Below, one piece after another: positions 1 through 10,489 of a stretch of DNA of 64,000 nt. The DNA lies in NCBI GenBank assembly GCA_023512835.1, contig CM042088.1, positions 16,110,986-16,174,985 of the forward strand, read 5' to 3'. The notes under the pieces are model-generated. The model saw only the letters and a list, made by a program, of their open reading frames with translations. It was not told the origin of the DNA and did no database searches. The stretch comes from Taxillus chinensis (lineage: Eukaryota; Streptophyta; Magnoliopsida; Santalales; Loranthaceae). Position 1 is the first letter of the stretch, and each line of letters begins with the position of its first letter. The position numbers and the translations under genes were made by a program.

Positions 1-850
1 GGAATGGGCGTTTTCATGTGAATCACATCAGTCATCTTGAATTTCTTTAGAATCTCCTTAGTGTATTTCATTTGACTGATAAAGATCCCTTCCTTCAACT
101 GCTTGACCTCCAACCCAAGAAAGAATGAAAGTTCTCCCATCATACTCACTTTTCATTAGATGAGAGAATTCTTCACACTGCTTTTTGTCCCTTGATCCGA
201 AAATGATGTCATCAACATAAATCTGGACAATCAAGGGTGATCCTTTTCCTTCTTTGAGAAATAGGGTAGGGTCAATCTTGCCTTTTTTGAACTTGTTATT
301 GATCAGAAACTCTAACAATGTTTCATACGAAGCTCGGGAGCTTGTTTCGAGTCCATATAGAGCCTTCTTCAGCTGTACACTTTGTGTTCTTGGTTTGGCT
401 CTAGAAATCTAGAAAGTTGTTCAACATAGACTTCTTCTTAGAGGTCTCCATTAAGGAATGCACTCTTGATATCTATTTGATAAACTCTGAAGTCCTTGAA
501 TGCTGCATATGCTAAAAACATGCGGATGGCCTCTAGTCTAGCAACTGGTGCAAAGGTTTCATCATAGTCAATTCCTTCTTCTTGTCTGTAACCTTTTCTT
601 ACCAGTTTGGCCTTGTTTCTGATTACAATAGCATCAGTATCAAGTTTGTTTCTAAATATCCATTTCACACCAATGACTTGTTGTGATCTAGGCCTGTTGA
701 CTAACTCCCATACTTTCTGTCGCTTGAACTGATTGAGCACTTCTTGCATAGCATCAATCCAATAGGGATCCTGAACTACATCATCTATTGCTTTTGGCTC
801 CACTTGTGATAAGAAACACATGTATAGATTCTCACGAAGTGTGGCAGCCC
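1..850 (-). pseudogene. TE1 reverse transcriptase (RVT_2), broken, truncated by window edge
   Basis: The open stretch 438-1196 carries the amino half of a copia reverse transcriptase: residues reading [10 protein letters not shown], then [23 protein letters not shown] sequence and [12 protein letters not shown], all hallmark RVT_2 blocks. After a frameshift near 320-437 the palm domain continues at 58-318 with the catalytic YVDD box at about 207-218. The carboxy end and RNase H lie left of the window. It would copy element RNA into cDNA inside the virus-like particle, but the frameshifts make this copy non-functional. Recognition is from motifs; exact domain limits are estimated. Confidence 0.85.
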
Positions 851-1599
851 CTGTTTTGACCCGTGCAGCAGGATCTCCTATTATAAGTTCAAATGGGTGG
901 TCCTTTAACCTTCTCCTTGCCTTTGGAAGGTCTTCTCTTTCTTCATGTTGAATGCCCAACTGCTCTATGTTAGGTTCTTGGGCTGGTGGAGTTGACAGAG
1001 ACTGGCCAGGTTGAATGTTAGATTCATGATCTTTTGTTGATTTTTTATTTGATTCTGCAGTAACCGGTTCAGCTCTTTGTTCTTCAGGTTTAGGTTCATC
1101 TTCCAGTGGTTCAGTTGTTGTAGGATTATCTGTGTCTTGGTCTTCTACTAGGATAGTATCCTGCACTTCATGTACATTTTGGTCTCCTTTCTGCATACCA
1201 TGGTTAGTCTCATCAAATGAAACATGAATAGACTCTTCAATGATTCTAGTCCTTCATTAAACACACGATAAGCCTTGCTGGTCATGGAATATCCAACGAG
1301 ATACCCATCATCTAACTTGGCATCAAACTTATTCAAGTAATCCTTGCCATTGTTCAGAATATAGCAAGTACACCCGAAGATCCTTAGGTGACCAATGTTT
1401 AGTCTCCTTCCTTTTCATAATTCATAGGGTGTTTTCATGGCTCGTTTGTTAATCAGAGTTTTATTTTGTACATAACAAGCAAGTGGCAACAGCTTTGACC
1501 CATAAGGATTTTGGGAACCGAGCTCCTGTCAACATGGTTCTAGCTGCTTCAACTAAAGTTCTATTCTTTATTTCAACTACTCCATTTTGTTGTGGAGTT
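850..1599 (-). pseudogene. TE1 integrase C-terminal part and integrase-RT linker
   Basis: The strip between the integrase core and the RT holds an acidic, proline/glutamate-rich linker (about 900-1190, e.g. EDEPKPEEQ) typical of the copia IN-RT junction. Upstream, 1200-1340 has the conserved integrase tail (KFDAK, GYLVGYSMTSKAYRVFN). The frame is broken several times between 1190 and 1600, so this is read as pieces. Confidence 0.7.
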
Positions 1600-2256
1600 T
1601 TAGGTGCTTGAGAAATTATCTTGGATACCATGTTCAGTACAAAACTCTAACATATCATAAAATTCAAATTCCTTGCCATGATCGCTTCTAATGCATTTAA
1701 TAGACAAACTCTTAACATTAGTTATCCAATTGAAGAGTTCAACAAGGTTTTCAAATGTTTCAGTTTTGTTTCTGAGAAATATGACCCATGTATATCTGGT
1801 ATAGTCATCTACTACTGCAAGGAAGTATCTTGCACCAGATAAGGAAGACACATTGATTGGTCCACATAGGTCCATGTGCAGAAGTTCAAGTGGTTGTGTG
1901 ATTGAGGTTTTATCCACACTCTTAAAAGATTGTTTCACTTGCTTGCCCAGTTGACAATCCCTACAATGGTGTTCTTTCTCATAAACATGCTTAGGTAAGC
2001 CCTCAACCAAATCAAGAGATGCTAATTTAGACATAGTCTTGAAGTTTAAATAACCAAATCTTTTGTGCCACAACCAACTAATATCAGGTGAAGCTCTGGA
2101 CAGAAAGCATATTGGTTCATTGGATTGGGCATTACCAAAGACCAATTTATAGATATTGCATTGTCTTTGTCCATTCAGCTTTACCTCTTTGGAGACGGGG
2201 TCTACAACTGTGCAGGTATGCTTAGTGAACAATACTTTATAACCTTTATCACACAA
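1600..2256 (-). pseudogene. TE1 GAG-pre-integrase zinc finger and integrase core
   Basis: Open 218-residue stretch covering the HHCC zinc finger and the rve catalytic core. The finger reads LWHKRFGYLN ... CRDCQLGKQ; the second histidine of the usual H-x-x-x-x-G-H pattern is a tyrosine here. The core keeps HMDLCGP (first Asp) and IRSDHGKEFE (second Asp); the catalytic Glu region follows beyond the frame break. Integrase inserts the cDNA into the genome. The His-to-Tyr change (CAC/CAT to TAC/TAT on the coding strand) is a C-to-T transition and would disable zinc binding. Confidence 0.88.
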
Positions 2257-2288
2257 TTGACTATGCTCAATAAGTTATGTTTAAGACC

Positions 2289-2528
2289 TTAAACAATAGA
2301 CACATTCTGAATTGAAACGAAACCATTGGAGAGAATTCCCTTACCAACAATCTTACCCTTTTTGTTATCCCCAAATGTGACAGATGAAGCTGCAACCTCC
2401 CTTACTTCACTCAACAGAGAGGCATCATCCGCCATGTGTACAGAACAGACACTGTCAAGATACCACTGGCTGGAATTGATCTTTTGTTTTCGGTGATTAC
2501 TTTTAGCTTCATGTACCTGTTCTTGCAC
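2289..2528 (-). pseudogene. TE1 aspartic protease, active site altered
   Basis: Short copia protease segment: WYLDSVCSVHM followed by VTFGDNKKGKIVGKG, the normal layout of a copia retropepsin. The catalytic Asp-Ser-Gly motif reads Asp-Ser-Val, so glycine is lost and the enzyme is predicted inactive. It lies between gag and the integrase finger, as expected, and would have cleaved the Gag-Pol polyprotein. Confidence 0.8.
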
Positions 2529-2537
2529 ATCAAATAA

Positions 2538-4040
2538 CTAAGTCTTGGGGGCACAATGATGATTGGGCTTTGGGTAAGTGAAAGCTGCAGTTGACAATTT
2601 AGGTTTCCAATAAGAAAGAGCAGATTTAATTTTCCATGCTAATTTGGATGATTCATCATTAGCAATGTTAGCAGGAGTGTTCTTCGGGCTCTTTGTGGAT
2701 TCTCCTTTCTTATGGTTACTCTTGGCAGCTTTACTAGGCACAGAATTAACAGTTTTCATCACAGGTTTAGGAGTTTTGTTCTTTGGTAAGGTAACCTGTG
2801 TGTGCCTTGTTTTCTTCTACCTATCAGTAATGTGACAGTGCAAATTTTATGAAAAGTTTGACTGATTGATGCCTAACCTGATTTCTTTAACAACCTCATT
2901 CTTAAAATACTCAGGATAGAATCTGCACTGATAGGAAAGGTGTCCAACTTCACAACAGATGGGGCATTTGACAGGTTTGTGTTAAACACTTTGTCTTAAG
3001 GGTTTTGCTGGAGTGTTAAGAAGTTTCCTAGTTATTCTCACATATCCTAGACCGCTCTTAACCCTGCCACCAGGGACAAACTCGGGCTGGGAGAAAACAG
3101 CCTTGCTGGATGAACCAGTCTCAAATGTAGTAGTATGTCTACTTGGGTTTGTCTCCGGAATTACTACACCCTTACCCTTGCATTAGGATGTAGATGACAA
3201 GTTAACTAAAGGTTCAGCTTTCAGTTCTATCGTAGCAACTGTTGCATCACTGTCTTGAGATGCAACAGTACCCTAATCTTTGAGTTCGGGTGTTACTGGT
3301 ATGGGTGGACTAGTAACAGCCATTACCTCCTGTCCACAATCAAGGAGCATACTACTAGAAGGAACAAAGCCAGCAAAACACTTGGTCTGCACAGGGTAAG
3401 TCTGGGCCTTGGCTATTTGGTCTTCAAAGAAGCCTAGACCTAAGGCGAGACCTTTAACATCTAGAGTGGTCCTAAAGTGAGCTACAATTTCAGCAAAATC
3501 TTGCCACTTTTGACTGATTTGTCTTTCCTTTTCCAGTTCTGCTTTGTTTTCAGGTAGTTCCTTTTCAAGTCTATCGATGTCTTTATTAGCCATTTTTAGT
3601 TGTCCACCTTTGTCCAAAAGATCATTGTGTGTGCTTCTCATCTCACTCACTTCATCTTTTAATCTTCTCTCTGTTCTTTCATAGTCATCTATAGAGTCTC
3701 TATATTCACATGAAAGTCGTTCCAGTTTAGAATAATATCTTTCTTTGTCAGCTTTCATAGGGAGAAATTGTTCCTCTATGCCTTTTAGAGCTCTATAGGT
3801 ATCTTCATATTCAATGTAGAGCTGTTCGTAGGTTCTTACCTTGAGGGGAGGTGAGTTGTCATCCATGAAGCAGATAAGACCCTTTTCTTTCTTCTCTTCA
3901 TGAGAAGATTCTTCTTCCTCTTCAGTTTCACTGTTGAACTTGTTAGTGACAAGAGCCTTCTTCCTTTTGTCATCCTTCCTACTTGAGGAGCCTTTGGTCT
4001 TCTTCTTCTGCTCAGCTGCCTCCTTTTTCTCCCTTTTCAT
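2538..4040 (-). pseudogene. TE1 gag C-terminal region with long coiled coil
   Basis: The open stretch 3273-4040 (255 residues) begins with a lysine/glutamate-rich segment (KKKTKGSSSRKDDKRKK) and then about 130 residues of heptad-like charged sequence (QLKMANKDIDRLEKELPENK), a predicted coiled coil. Downstream frames (2538-3240) are broken and hold a second zinc knuckle at 2925-2966. A coiled coil between two zinc knuckles parallels the TE3 gag. Its function is unknown; assembly or RNA packaging is a guess. Confidence 0.7.
2925..2966 (-). other. TE1 second CCHC zinc knuckle (intact pattern)
   Basis: The minus-strand reading CPICCEVGHLSYQC fits C-x2-C-x4-H-x4-C exactly. It lies downstream of the coiled coil and just upstream of the protease. 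Such knuckles in Gag bind nucleic acid. Confidence 0.8.
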
Positions 4041-4046
4041 CTTATA

Positions 4047-4088
4047 ACAGTTGGCAGCGAAGTAGCCGGGCTTGTTGCAGTGATAACA
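4047..4088 (-). other. TE1 first zinc knuckle with His-to-Tyr change
   Basis: The minus-strand reading CYHCNKPGYFAANC has all three cysteines of a CCHC knuckle, but tyrosine stands where the zinc-binding histidine should be. This is the same kind of C-to-T change as in the TE1 integrase finger, and fits methylcytosine decay. Confidence 0.8.
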
Positions 4089-4689
4089 CTACAATTTCCC
4101 TTTATCCTTTCCCTTAGAGAAGGATGAGGGTGACTGCCTTGCTTTCCCCCTGTAGTTCCCCCTTTTCTGCAACAGTTTCTTGATCAGAAATGCCACGTCT
4201 TCATCTGAGGCAGTATCTGAAACAAGTTCTTCAGCTTTATCTTCTTCCTCTTCTGAAGATGGTTCCCTTGGTTCAGCAGCGGCCTTAAAGGCAACAGACT
4301 TCTCCTTCTTCTTGGAAGGATTCTCAAATGCCTCAAGTTCTTCCTTTTGCATTTCGAACGTCTTGAGGTCCCCGTATAATGCTTCCATGGCATAGGTTTT
4401 CCATTACTTCAGCTGACGGATGGCTGATGTCTTTATCAGAAGTCTCAAGGGTAGAGATCTCAGAAACTTGTCATTCTTGTCCTTCTGAGAGATCTCAACA
4501 TTGTAAGTCTTCATCCGTTGAATCAGACCTATGAACCTTTTATAGATACTGTCCAATGACTCCTTTGGTTCACATCTGAAGACTTCATACTCCTGCTTGA
4601 GCATGGAGATCTTATTATCTTGTATTTGCTTATCTCCCTCGTAGATGAGACATAGCTTGTCCCATACCTCCTTCGTTGTCTCTAGGTCC
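4089..4689 (-). pseudogene. TE1 gag central region, cut by TE2
   Basis: The downstream stretch (4089-4388) is acidic then basic (EPSSEEEEDKAEEL ... RGNYRGKARQS), a typical pre-knuckle linker. 4404-4689 is the UBN2-type gag domain: LETTKEVWDKLCLIYEGD, then FIGLIQRMKTYNVEIS and FLRSLPLR. The frame stops exactly at the TE2 insertion point, and its amino part resumes at 37193. A frameshift separates the two stretches near 4395. Confidence 0.85.
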
Positions 4690-6520
4690 TGTAGGTTCCG
4701 TATGCAGCGGAAGCGTGCCGTTCGGGTCCTAAACGGCCGTATAAAATTATGAAATTTTATACACGGCATCCTAAGAGGTGGAACCTTCATCTAGAGGTGT
4801 TTAATTGAAATTTTAAGCAAGCAAAACGGAAAATTACATACCCGTAATTTCCGGTAGTATCTCGTGCTCGTCGGTGCGAAACTCCAAACCAGGGAGCTCT
4901 CTAGAGCAGTCCACGTGCACCGGCGGTCCACGGACGTCCCGTCCCACGTTCAGGTGCTAGCACGAGCGTAGAGACTCCTCGGATTCGTCCGTTTGATCAA
5001 CCTATTGCTCCACTGTTGCGGCCGTACAAAGAAACGGGTCATTTCCTGCTTAATCGCAACTTAGAAGCAAGGGGAGAGGAGAGAAGTGGGAGAATGAGTT
5101 CTTTGTTCTCCAAAGCACCCAAAAATTCATCTCCCACGTTTTTCCTCTCACTCCCCTTAATAATGTATGCCAAAAACCCATTATTAATAAAATAACACTT
5201 TTATTTTATTTATTTTGTTTTATTAGCCACCCATTTTCAAACCTAGGATGTAACCCTTTGAAAATAGGCCCTAATAAACCAAAAACATGGGCCACTCATG
5301 TTTTCACATGGTGTGACATATGTCCCCTCTCGTCTCATCTCGTGTGGGCCCCACTGCGCGCTGTGTGGGCCCCACTGGAACCCGAGCGCCGAAAAATCCG
5401 AAATCTGACACGTTCGACCGTGGCAATCTCCCGAACTTAGATATGCCCTCGGAATTCCTAAACGATGATCCGAATCACTTATTCTGCTCGAATAGTGATT
5501 TTGAGTCGATCTAGCAATCCGGGCTCTTATTGATTCCGAACTTGAATCAATCTGGACCGATTGCTTTGTGTAGTTCCACCGAACTACTGGACCTACCAAA
5601 TACACTATTGTGTGACCCTCTAGGTTCCTTCCTTAATGGCTATGGTCCCACCATAGTCCGTGAACGTTGTCTAGCAACACGACACGGCGACCAAAAAGGA
5701 TGAGATATATCGTATAAGTCGACGACCTCCCTACAAACGCTCACCGTGTATTTTAATCCTTTTGTCACGGACATCGCAACAAGCGGAATGCATACCTATG
5801 CCATCAGTCCTATTGCTTGTTATATTTTTCTTTGACTTTCCGATGGACTTGTCCTGGAACACCATGGCCATGGATTTCAAGACTGACACTACCATCAAGT
5901 CAAAGGGCCAGCGATGTCATCTTCCATAACTTGGAAGGGACAAATCCTCTCTTGACCCATCTGTTATTGTCATACCAGTCATGACATACCTAACACAAGC
6001 TACCTCGCCACGAGCATCTATGTCATGGTTTTCATCATGTATCAAAGTATGTGATTCGTGGTATACAATAACAATGGTCTCAAGTCGGAGGACCAATACA
6101 CACGTCTATAAATGAGAACGATCAATGGCATCTTGATGTGCCGTTCTCATTAATGGGTCAGTCCTCATGATCTCCCAAACTTGGAGATCACCAAGTGCGA
6201 ACACTATGAAAAAGTGTCTCAATGCTTATGAGCCCCCAACACCTGATAGTCAAACATCTTCTGTGTCCAATCGAAAGATGTATCTAGACCATAGGACATA
6301 TAGTTTAAGATATTGTCATAACATCCAATAGGTTCTCATTATAACGGGGACTGCTATAACCGATTGATGCGACAATATACTATGGACATTATCGTGTATG
6401 TGAACGCGGAAGTATAATGAACATACACTGATAAATATATAAACACATAATGTATAATACAATGAAATCCCCAATATATACATGTACAAGGTGGTTGGGT
6501 CTAGGGCACCCAATCCAACA
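4690..6520 (-). repeat. TE2 3' LTR
   Basis: 1831 bp, TGTAGG at the left end and CCAACA at the right end on the plus strand. Nearly identical to the TE2 right LTR after TE3 is removed (1454 + 377 bp, the same total length). Differences between the copies cluster at CAG/CTG words: GCAGCGG versus GCGCGG near 4705/12317, and CCAATCGAAAG (6254) versus CCAATCAGAAAG (36936). Confidence 0.93.
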
Positions 6521-6533
6521 AACTCCCACTTGC
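6521..6533 (-). promoter_or_regulatory. TE2 polypurine tract
   Basis: Minus strand AAGTGGGAGTT directly abuts the TG start of the 3' LTR, the normal site for plus-strand priming. Confidence 0.75.
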
Positions 6534-6902
6534 ACTAGAGCCAACTCGCTAACATACCGTAACCCGCTAGCACTTACATGAGCATCATGCTTCCGCCGAG
6601 TAATGGCTTTAGTCAAGGGGTCTGCCACATTATCCTCTGTGGCTACTCTCGCTAATCACGACGTCACCTCTCTTAGTAAAGTCTCGAAGAAGATGATATT
6701 TTCCGAGTATATGTTTGGTTCGCTGATGTGATCTCGGCTCCTTAGCTAGGGCAACCGTGCAGTTGTTGTCACAATAGATTGTGACGGGATCTACACTGCT
6801 AGGCACCTCCCCGAGCCGAGTGAGGAAACTGCGAATCCAAATCGCTTCCTTTGCGGCATCGAGGCTGCTATATACTCGTACTCGTTGTAGAATCTGCAAC
6901 AA
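6530..6902 (-). pseudogene. TE2 RNase H and pol C-terminus
   Basis: Reads AAKEAIWIRSFLTRLGE, then IYCDNNCTVALAKEP and HQRTKHI, the conserved copia RNase H blocks including the Asp of CDNN. After a frameshift near 6630 the terminal block ADPLTKAIT follows and runs on to the PPT and LTR. It would degrade the RNA strand of the RNA:DNA hybrid. The frame break is the main defect. Confidence 0.85.
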
Positions 6903-7149
6903 TGCCGCTTGGCGCTACGCCAACTCACAAGACCACCATTCAAGATGAAAACATATCCTGATTGTGACTTCAGATCATCATGATCTGTCCGAAAGCTAGC
7001 ATCTTGTGTACCCCCGCATGACTAGCTCATCATCTTTTCCATATACCAGGAACAACTCCTTAGTACGTCTCAAGTACTTAAGGATTGTCTTCACCGCAGC
7101 CCAGTGCGAGTTCACCTGGATCTGCCTGATATCTACCTACCATGCTCAA

Positions 7150-8056
7150 TGCATAGGCAACATCAGGCCGAGTACATAACATGGCATACATGATGGAACC
7201 CATAGCCTGAAGCATAAGGGACTCTCTCCATCTTCTCTCTGTGGTTCTTGTGTTTTAGGACACATTTTTCTTGAGAGACTAATGCCATGTGACATTGGAA
7301 GTAATCCTCTCTTGGAGGCTTCCATCTTGTACCTTTTGAGTACTTTGTCAATGTATGTACTCGACTTAGGCCTAATATTCTCTTGGATCTATCTCTATGG
7401 ATTTTGATCCCTAGAATATAGGATGCATCTCCTAAGTCCTTCATGGAAAAGTTTTCATTTAACCACGTCTTAACCGATCAGAAGACGGGTATATAGTTTC
7501 CTATAAGTAGTATGTCATCAACATACAACACCAGGAACACTTTATCATTTTCACTTACCTTTTGGTAAACACATGGTTCACTTTCATTTTTGATGAAACC
7601 AAACCGCCTTACGGCTTCATCAAAACGAAGATTCCATGATCTCGAAGCCTGCTTCAATCCATAAATCGATCTTTGCACTTACGGACTTTATGAGCTTGGC
7701 CTGGTGTCACAAATCCTTCTGGCGTGTCATATAGACATCTTCCGTCGATTCCCATTAAGAAAGGCTGTCTTGACATCCATCTCGCCAAATCTCATAGTCA
7801 TGGAATGCTGCTATTGCTAATAGAATTCGGATGGACTTAAGCATTGCCCCTGGTGAAAAGGTTTCATCATAGTCAATTCCTTGACGTTGTTTGAAACCTT
7901 TAGCAACCAGCTTGCTTTATAGGTGCACACGTTACCCTCCATGTCCAATTTCTTTCGGAATATCCATTTGCACCCAATGGATCTTATTCCTACGGGAGCA
8001 TCTACCAAAACCCAAACTTGGTTTTGATACATGGAGGCCATCTCGGAATTCATGGC
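7150..8056 (-). pseudogene. TE2 reverse transcriptase, broken into three frames
   Basis: The amino part (7817-8053) reads WVLVDAPVGIRSIGCKWIF; the middle (7478-7678) has RSIYGLKQASRSWN and the catalytic YVDD in LVLYVDDILLIGN; the carboxy part (7163-7444) has MKDLGDASYILGIKI. All are RVT_2 hallmarks in the right order on the minus strand. At least two frameshifts (near 7460 and 7690-7810) split them. Confidence 0.87.
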
Positions 8057-8075
8057 TTCTTGCCATTGTTCAGCC

Positions 8076-9086
8076 TCACGGCCAGGTGATAGCTGCTGTG
8101 TAGGTCTCGGGTTCGTTGTTGTCTACTAACAATGCATCACCTGACTCGGTGATGAGAAAACCATAATATCTTTCTGGTTCTCTCCTTTCCCGACTTGACC
8201 TACGCAACTCATGTGTTTCTGGAGCTGTTATTTCCACTTGCTCTTGTGGATCTTGCTCCTGTACCAACTCTTGTACATCTTGAGCCTCGACTTCATCTAA
8301 GTCAATTGGGCTCCCACTATCTCTTTTGGAGATGTGTTCCCTCTCTAGAAATATGGCATATCTTGCCACATTAACTTTTCTATCCGAGGGGTTATATAGG
8401 TAGTATCCTCTTGTTTCTTTAGGATACCCTATAAAGTTACACTTCGCGCTTCGGGGTGCTAGTTTGTTACTGGAATCAGTCTTAACAAACACCTTGCATC
8501 CCCAAATACGCAAGTGTGACAGATTGGGTTTCTTACCATACCAGAACTCGTATGGAATCCCATCTGCTGCTTTAGTCGGTACACGATTAAGTGTGTATGT
8601 TGCAGTTTGCAATGCATATCCCCAAAAGGATAATGGAAGAGTGGCATGACTCATCATAGATCGAACCATGTCAAGCAAGGTACGATTTCTCCTCTCACTA
8701 ACACCATTCCACCGTGGTGTATAAGGAGGAGTACGTTGTGTTATTATTCCACATTCTTGTAGAAAATCGGTGAACTCTTGGCTAATATATTCGCCACCTC
8801 GATCCGAGCGAAGCTTCTTTATCTTTTTGCCAAGTTGATTTTCTACTTCACTTTTATATTCCTTGAACATGTCAAAGGAATCCGACTTATATCTCATTAG
8901 GTAGATATATCCATATCTACTGAGATCATCGGTAAAAGTGATGAAATAGGAATAACCACCTCTAGCTTCTACTTGGAACGGTCCACAAACATCTTGTGTG
9001 GATAAGTTCCAGAAGCTCTGTAGCTCTTTCACCTTTACCACTTGAAAGGTGCTTTTGTCATTTTGCCCCTTAAACAAGCATGACAT
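8076..9086 (-). CDS. TE2 integrase core and IN-RT linker (open 336 aa)
   Basis: The longest open frame in TE2. It starts just after the HHCC finger and reads LSTQDVCGPFQVEARGG (first catalytic Asp), KKLRSDRGGEYIS (second Asp), then NGVSERRNRTL with the catalytic Glu; the DDE triad is therefore intact. The copia tail YEFWYGKKPNLSHLRIWGC and NFIGYPKETRGYYLYNP follows, then an acidic Q/E-rich linker. It would integrate the element cDNA. The listed Met is internal to Pol, not a true start. Confidence 0.9.
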   Translation of the reverse strand: MSCLFKGQNDKSTFQVVKVKELQSFWNLSTQDVCGPFQVEARGGYSYFITFTDDLSRYGYIYLMRYKSDSFDMFKEYKSEVENQLGKKIKKLRSDRGGEYISQEFTDFLQECGIITQRTPPYTPRWNGVSERRNRTLLDMVRSMMSHATLPLSFWGYALQTATYTLNRVPTKAADGIPYEFWYGKKPNLSHLRIWGCKVFVKTDSSNKLAPRSAKCNFIGYPKETRGYYLYNPSDRKVNVARYAIFLEREHISKRDSGSPIDLDEVEAQDVQELVQEQDPQEQVEITAPETHELRRSSRERREPERYYGFLITESGDALLVDNNEPETYTAAITWP

Positions 9087-9140
9087 AAATCTAAGGGTTT
9101 GAGTTCAAACGACTCAAATACCCTTCTCGATGTAACTTAG

Positions 9141-9600
9141 TCAATCGCTTCTGTTTATATGGCCTAAACGACAATGCCACAACTGGGTGTCGTATGAGTC
9201 ATGTATGTTTGTGGTGGTGGTATTTGCTTTATCGATGGCTAACACTTGGTTGTTCAATTCCAGTATATACAAACCATTTATTAATACTGCCGTCCCATAA
9301 CTTACATTTCCTTTTGAAAAGGAACACAATTTATTTCCAAACTTGAAATAAAAACCATCCATATCTAAACTCGATACGGAGATTATGTTACGGGTTACAC
9401 TAGGCACATAATAACAGTTCCTTAGTACAACAAACAAACCATTAGGCAAGGATAAGTAATAATCTCCCACAGCTATGGCAGCCAGTCTTGCACCATTAGC
9501 ACCTCGTAGATCCACCTCGCCTCTATCCAGCCTTTCCGAACTTACTTGGTTCCTGCATTTGGATACACACATGTGAGACACATGCCGTATCTAATACCCA
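9141..9600 (-). pseudogene. TE2 aspartic protease and GAG-pre-integrase finger
   Basis: The protease active-site segment is read near 9556-9600 as VLDTACVSH in one frame, with a break just after it. The 9141-9581 frame then gives GLFVVLRNCYYVPSVTRNIISVSSL, the conserved flap and C-terminal region, then LWHCRLGHIN, the first half of the integrase HHCC finger. Layout is normal for copia Pol. Confidence 0.8.
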
Positions 9601-9654
9601 AGAAGTAGAAACGAAAGATTACATTCGATAACGAATATACCTGAAGTTGAAGCG

Positions 9655-10489
9655 TCATCCCGCTTCTTCTTCACCACCACTTTGCAGTTTTTTCTTCCAG
9701 GTGGCCCTTCTTGCCACATGCAAAGCAAACAGCGTCTGTTCGTTGGACTCCCTCAAGATCTTTTGTTTCTTGGCAGACGTTCTACCCCGTGCCTTTGGCC
9801 CACTCTTGGCCAATGGTCTCTTGGTTGGACGTTTGCCCTTTCCCTTTGACCTCTTAGTCGGCATAAGGACTTGAGCTTTATCTTTCTTCATATCCTTATC
9901 GCCTTGACGAATCATGGTCGGAAAGGTCCGGCAATGACTTCTCCAAGTTATTCATGTTATAGTTCAACACGAACCGTGAATAGCTTGGAGGCAGGGAGGA
10001 TAGGATGAGATCAACACATAGACTAGTGTCCATTTGGATCCCTAAGATTTGGAGCCTCTCGATGTAAGTAATCATCTTACATACGTGCGGGCCTGCCTGG
10101 GCTCCATCTCCTATCTTGCTCGTGAACGAGCATGGGAGATGTCATATCTCTCCTGTCTAGACCTCTCCTGATATAGCTCTCTCGGACTTGAGAGAATATC
10201 AAAGGGAGACTTATCTTCATAAAGCCTCCGGAGTTCACTGGACATAGCTGATAGCATGATGCACCGTACGTCTAGTGAATCCTCTTTATGTTTAAGATAA
10301 GAATCTAGAATCGTTGGCGTGAATCTTGAGGGGGTTCACTAGGGAGTGGGGTCTCCAGGACATAGAATTTCCTTTCTTGGCGTAGTACTATGCGTAAGCG
10401 CTGTACCACTCCTGGAAATTCGCACCGGTAAGGACATTTTCTTTGTCCAACAGATTGCGCAATGATAGGTTGGTGATGGGAGTTGCCAT
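9655..10489 (-). pseudogene. TE2 gag
   Basis: The start is ATG at 10489-10487 on the minus strand, opening MATPITNLSLRNLLD, followed by NVLTGANFQEW, very like the gag start of Angela-type copia elements. Near 9910-10010 the strand reads LILSSLPPSYSRFVLNYN and NNLEKSLPDL (UBN2 domain). A lysine/arginine-rich tail (9740-9900) leads to a zinc-knuckle start CFACGKKGHLEE near 9680-9720; the last cysteine is in another frame. Several frameshifts interrupt the middle (10020-10450). Confidence 0.75.

Larger units (their letters stand above)
1..4689 (-). mobile_element. TE1: Ty1/copia retrotransposon, internal region (left part)
   Basis: Minus-strand copia element read in the order gag (right), protease, integrase, reverse transcriptase (left), the diagnostic copia order. 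It runs off the left edge before RNase H and the 3' LTR. The missing start of gag is at 37194-37580 and the PBS at 37668-37679, because TE2 was inserted at 4690. Joining the two flanks across the GGTCC duplication (4685-4689 and 37189-37193) restores one continuous gag reading frame. Many stops and frameshifts, plus lost catalytic residues, show an old, inactive copy. A Tork/SIRE-type lineage is possible from the large gag but is inference. Confidence 0.9.
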
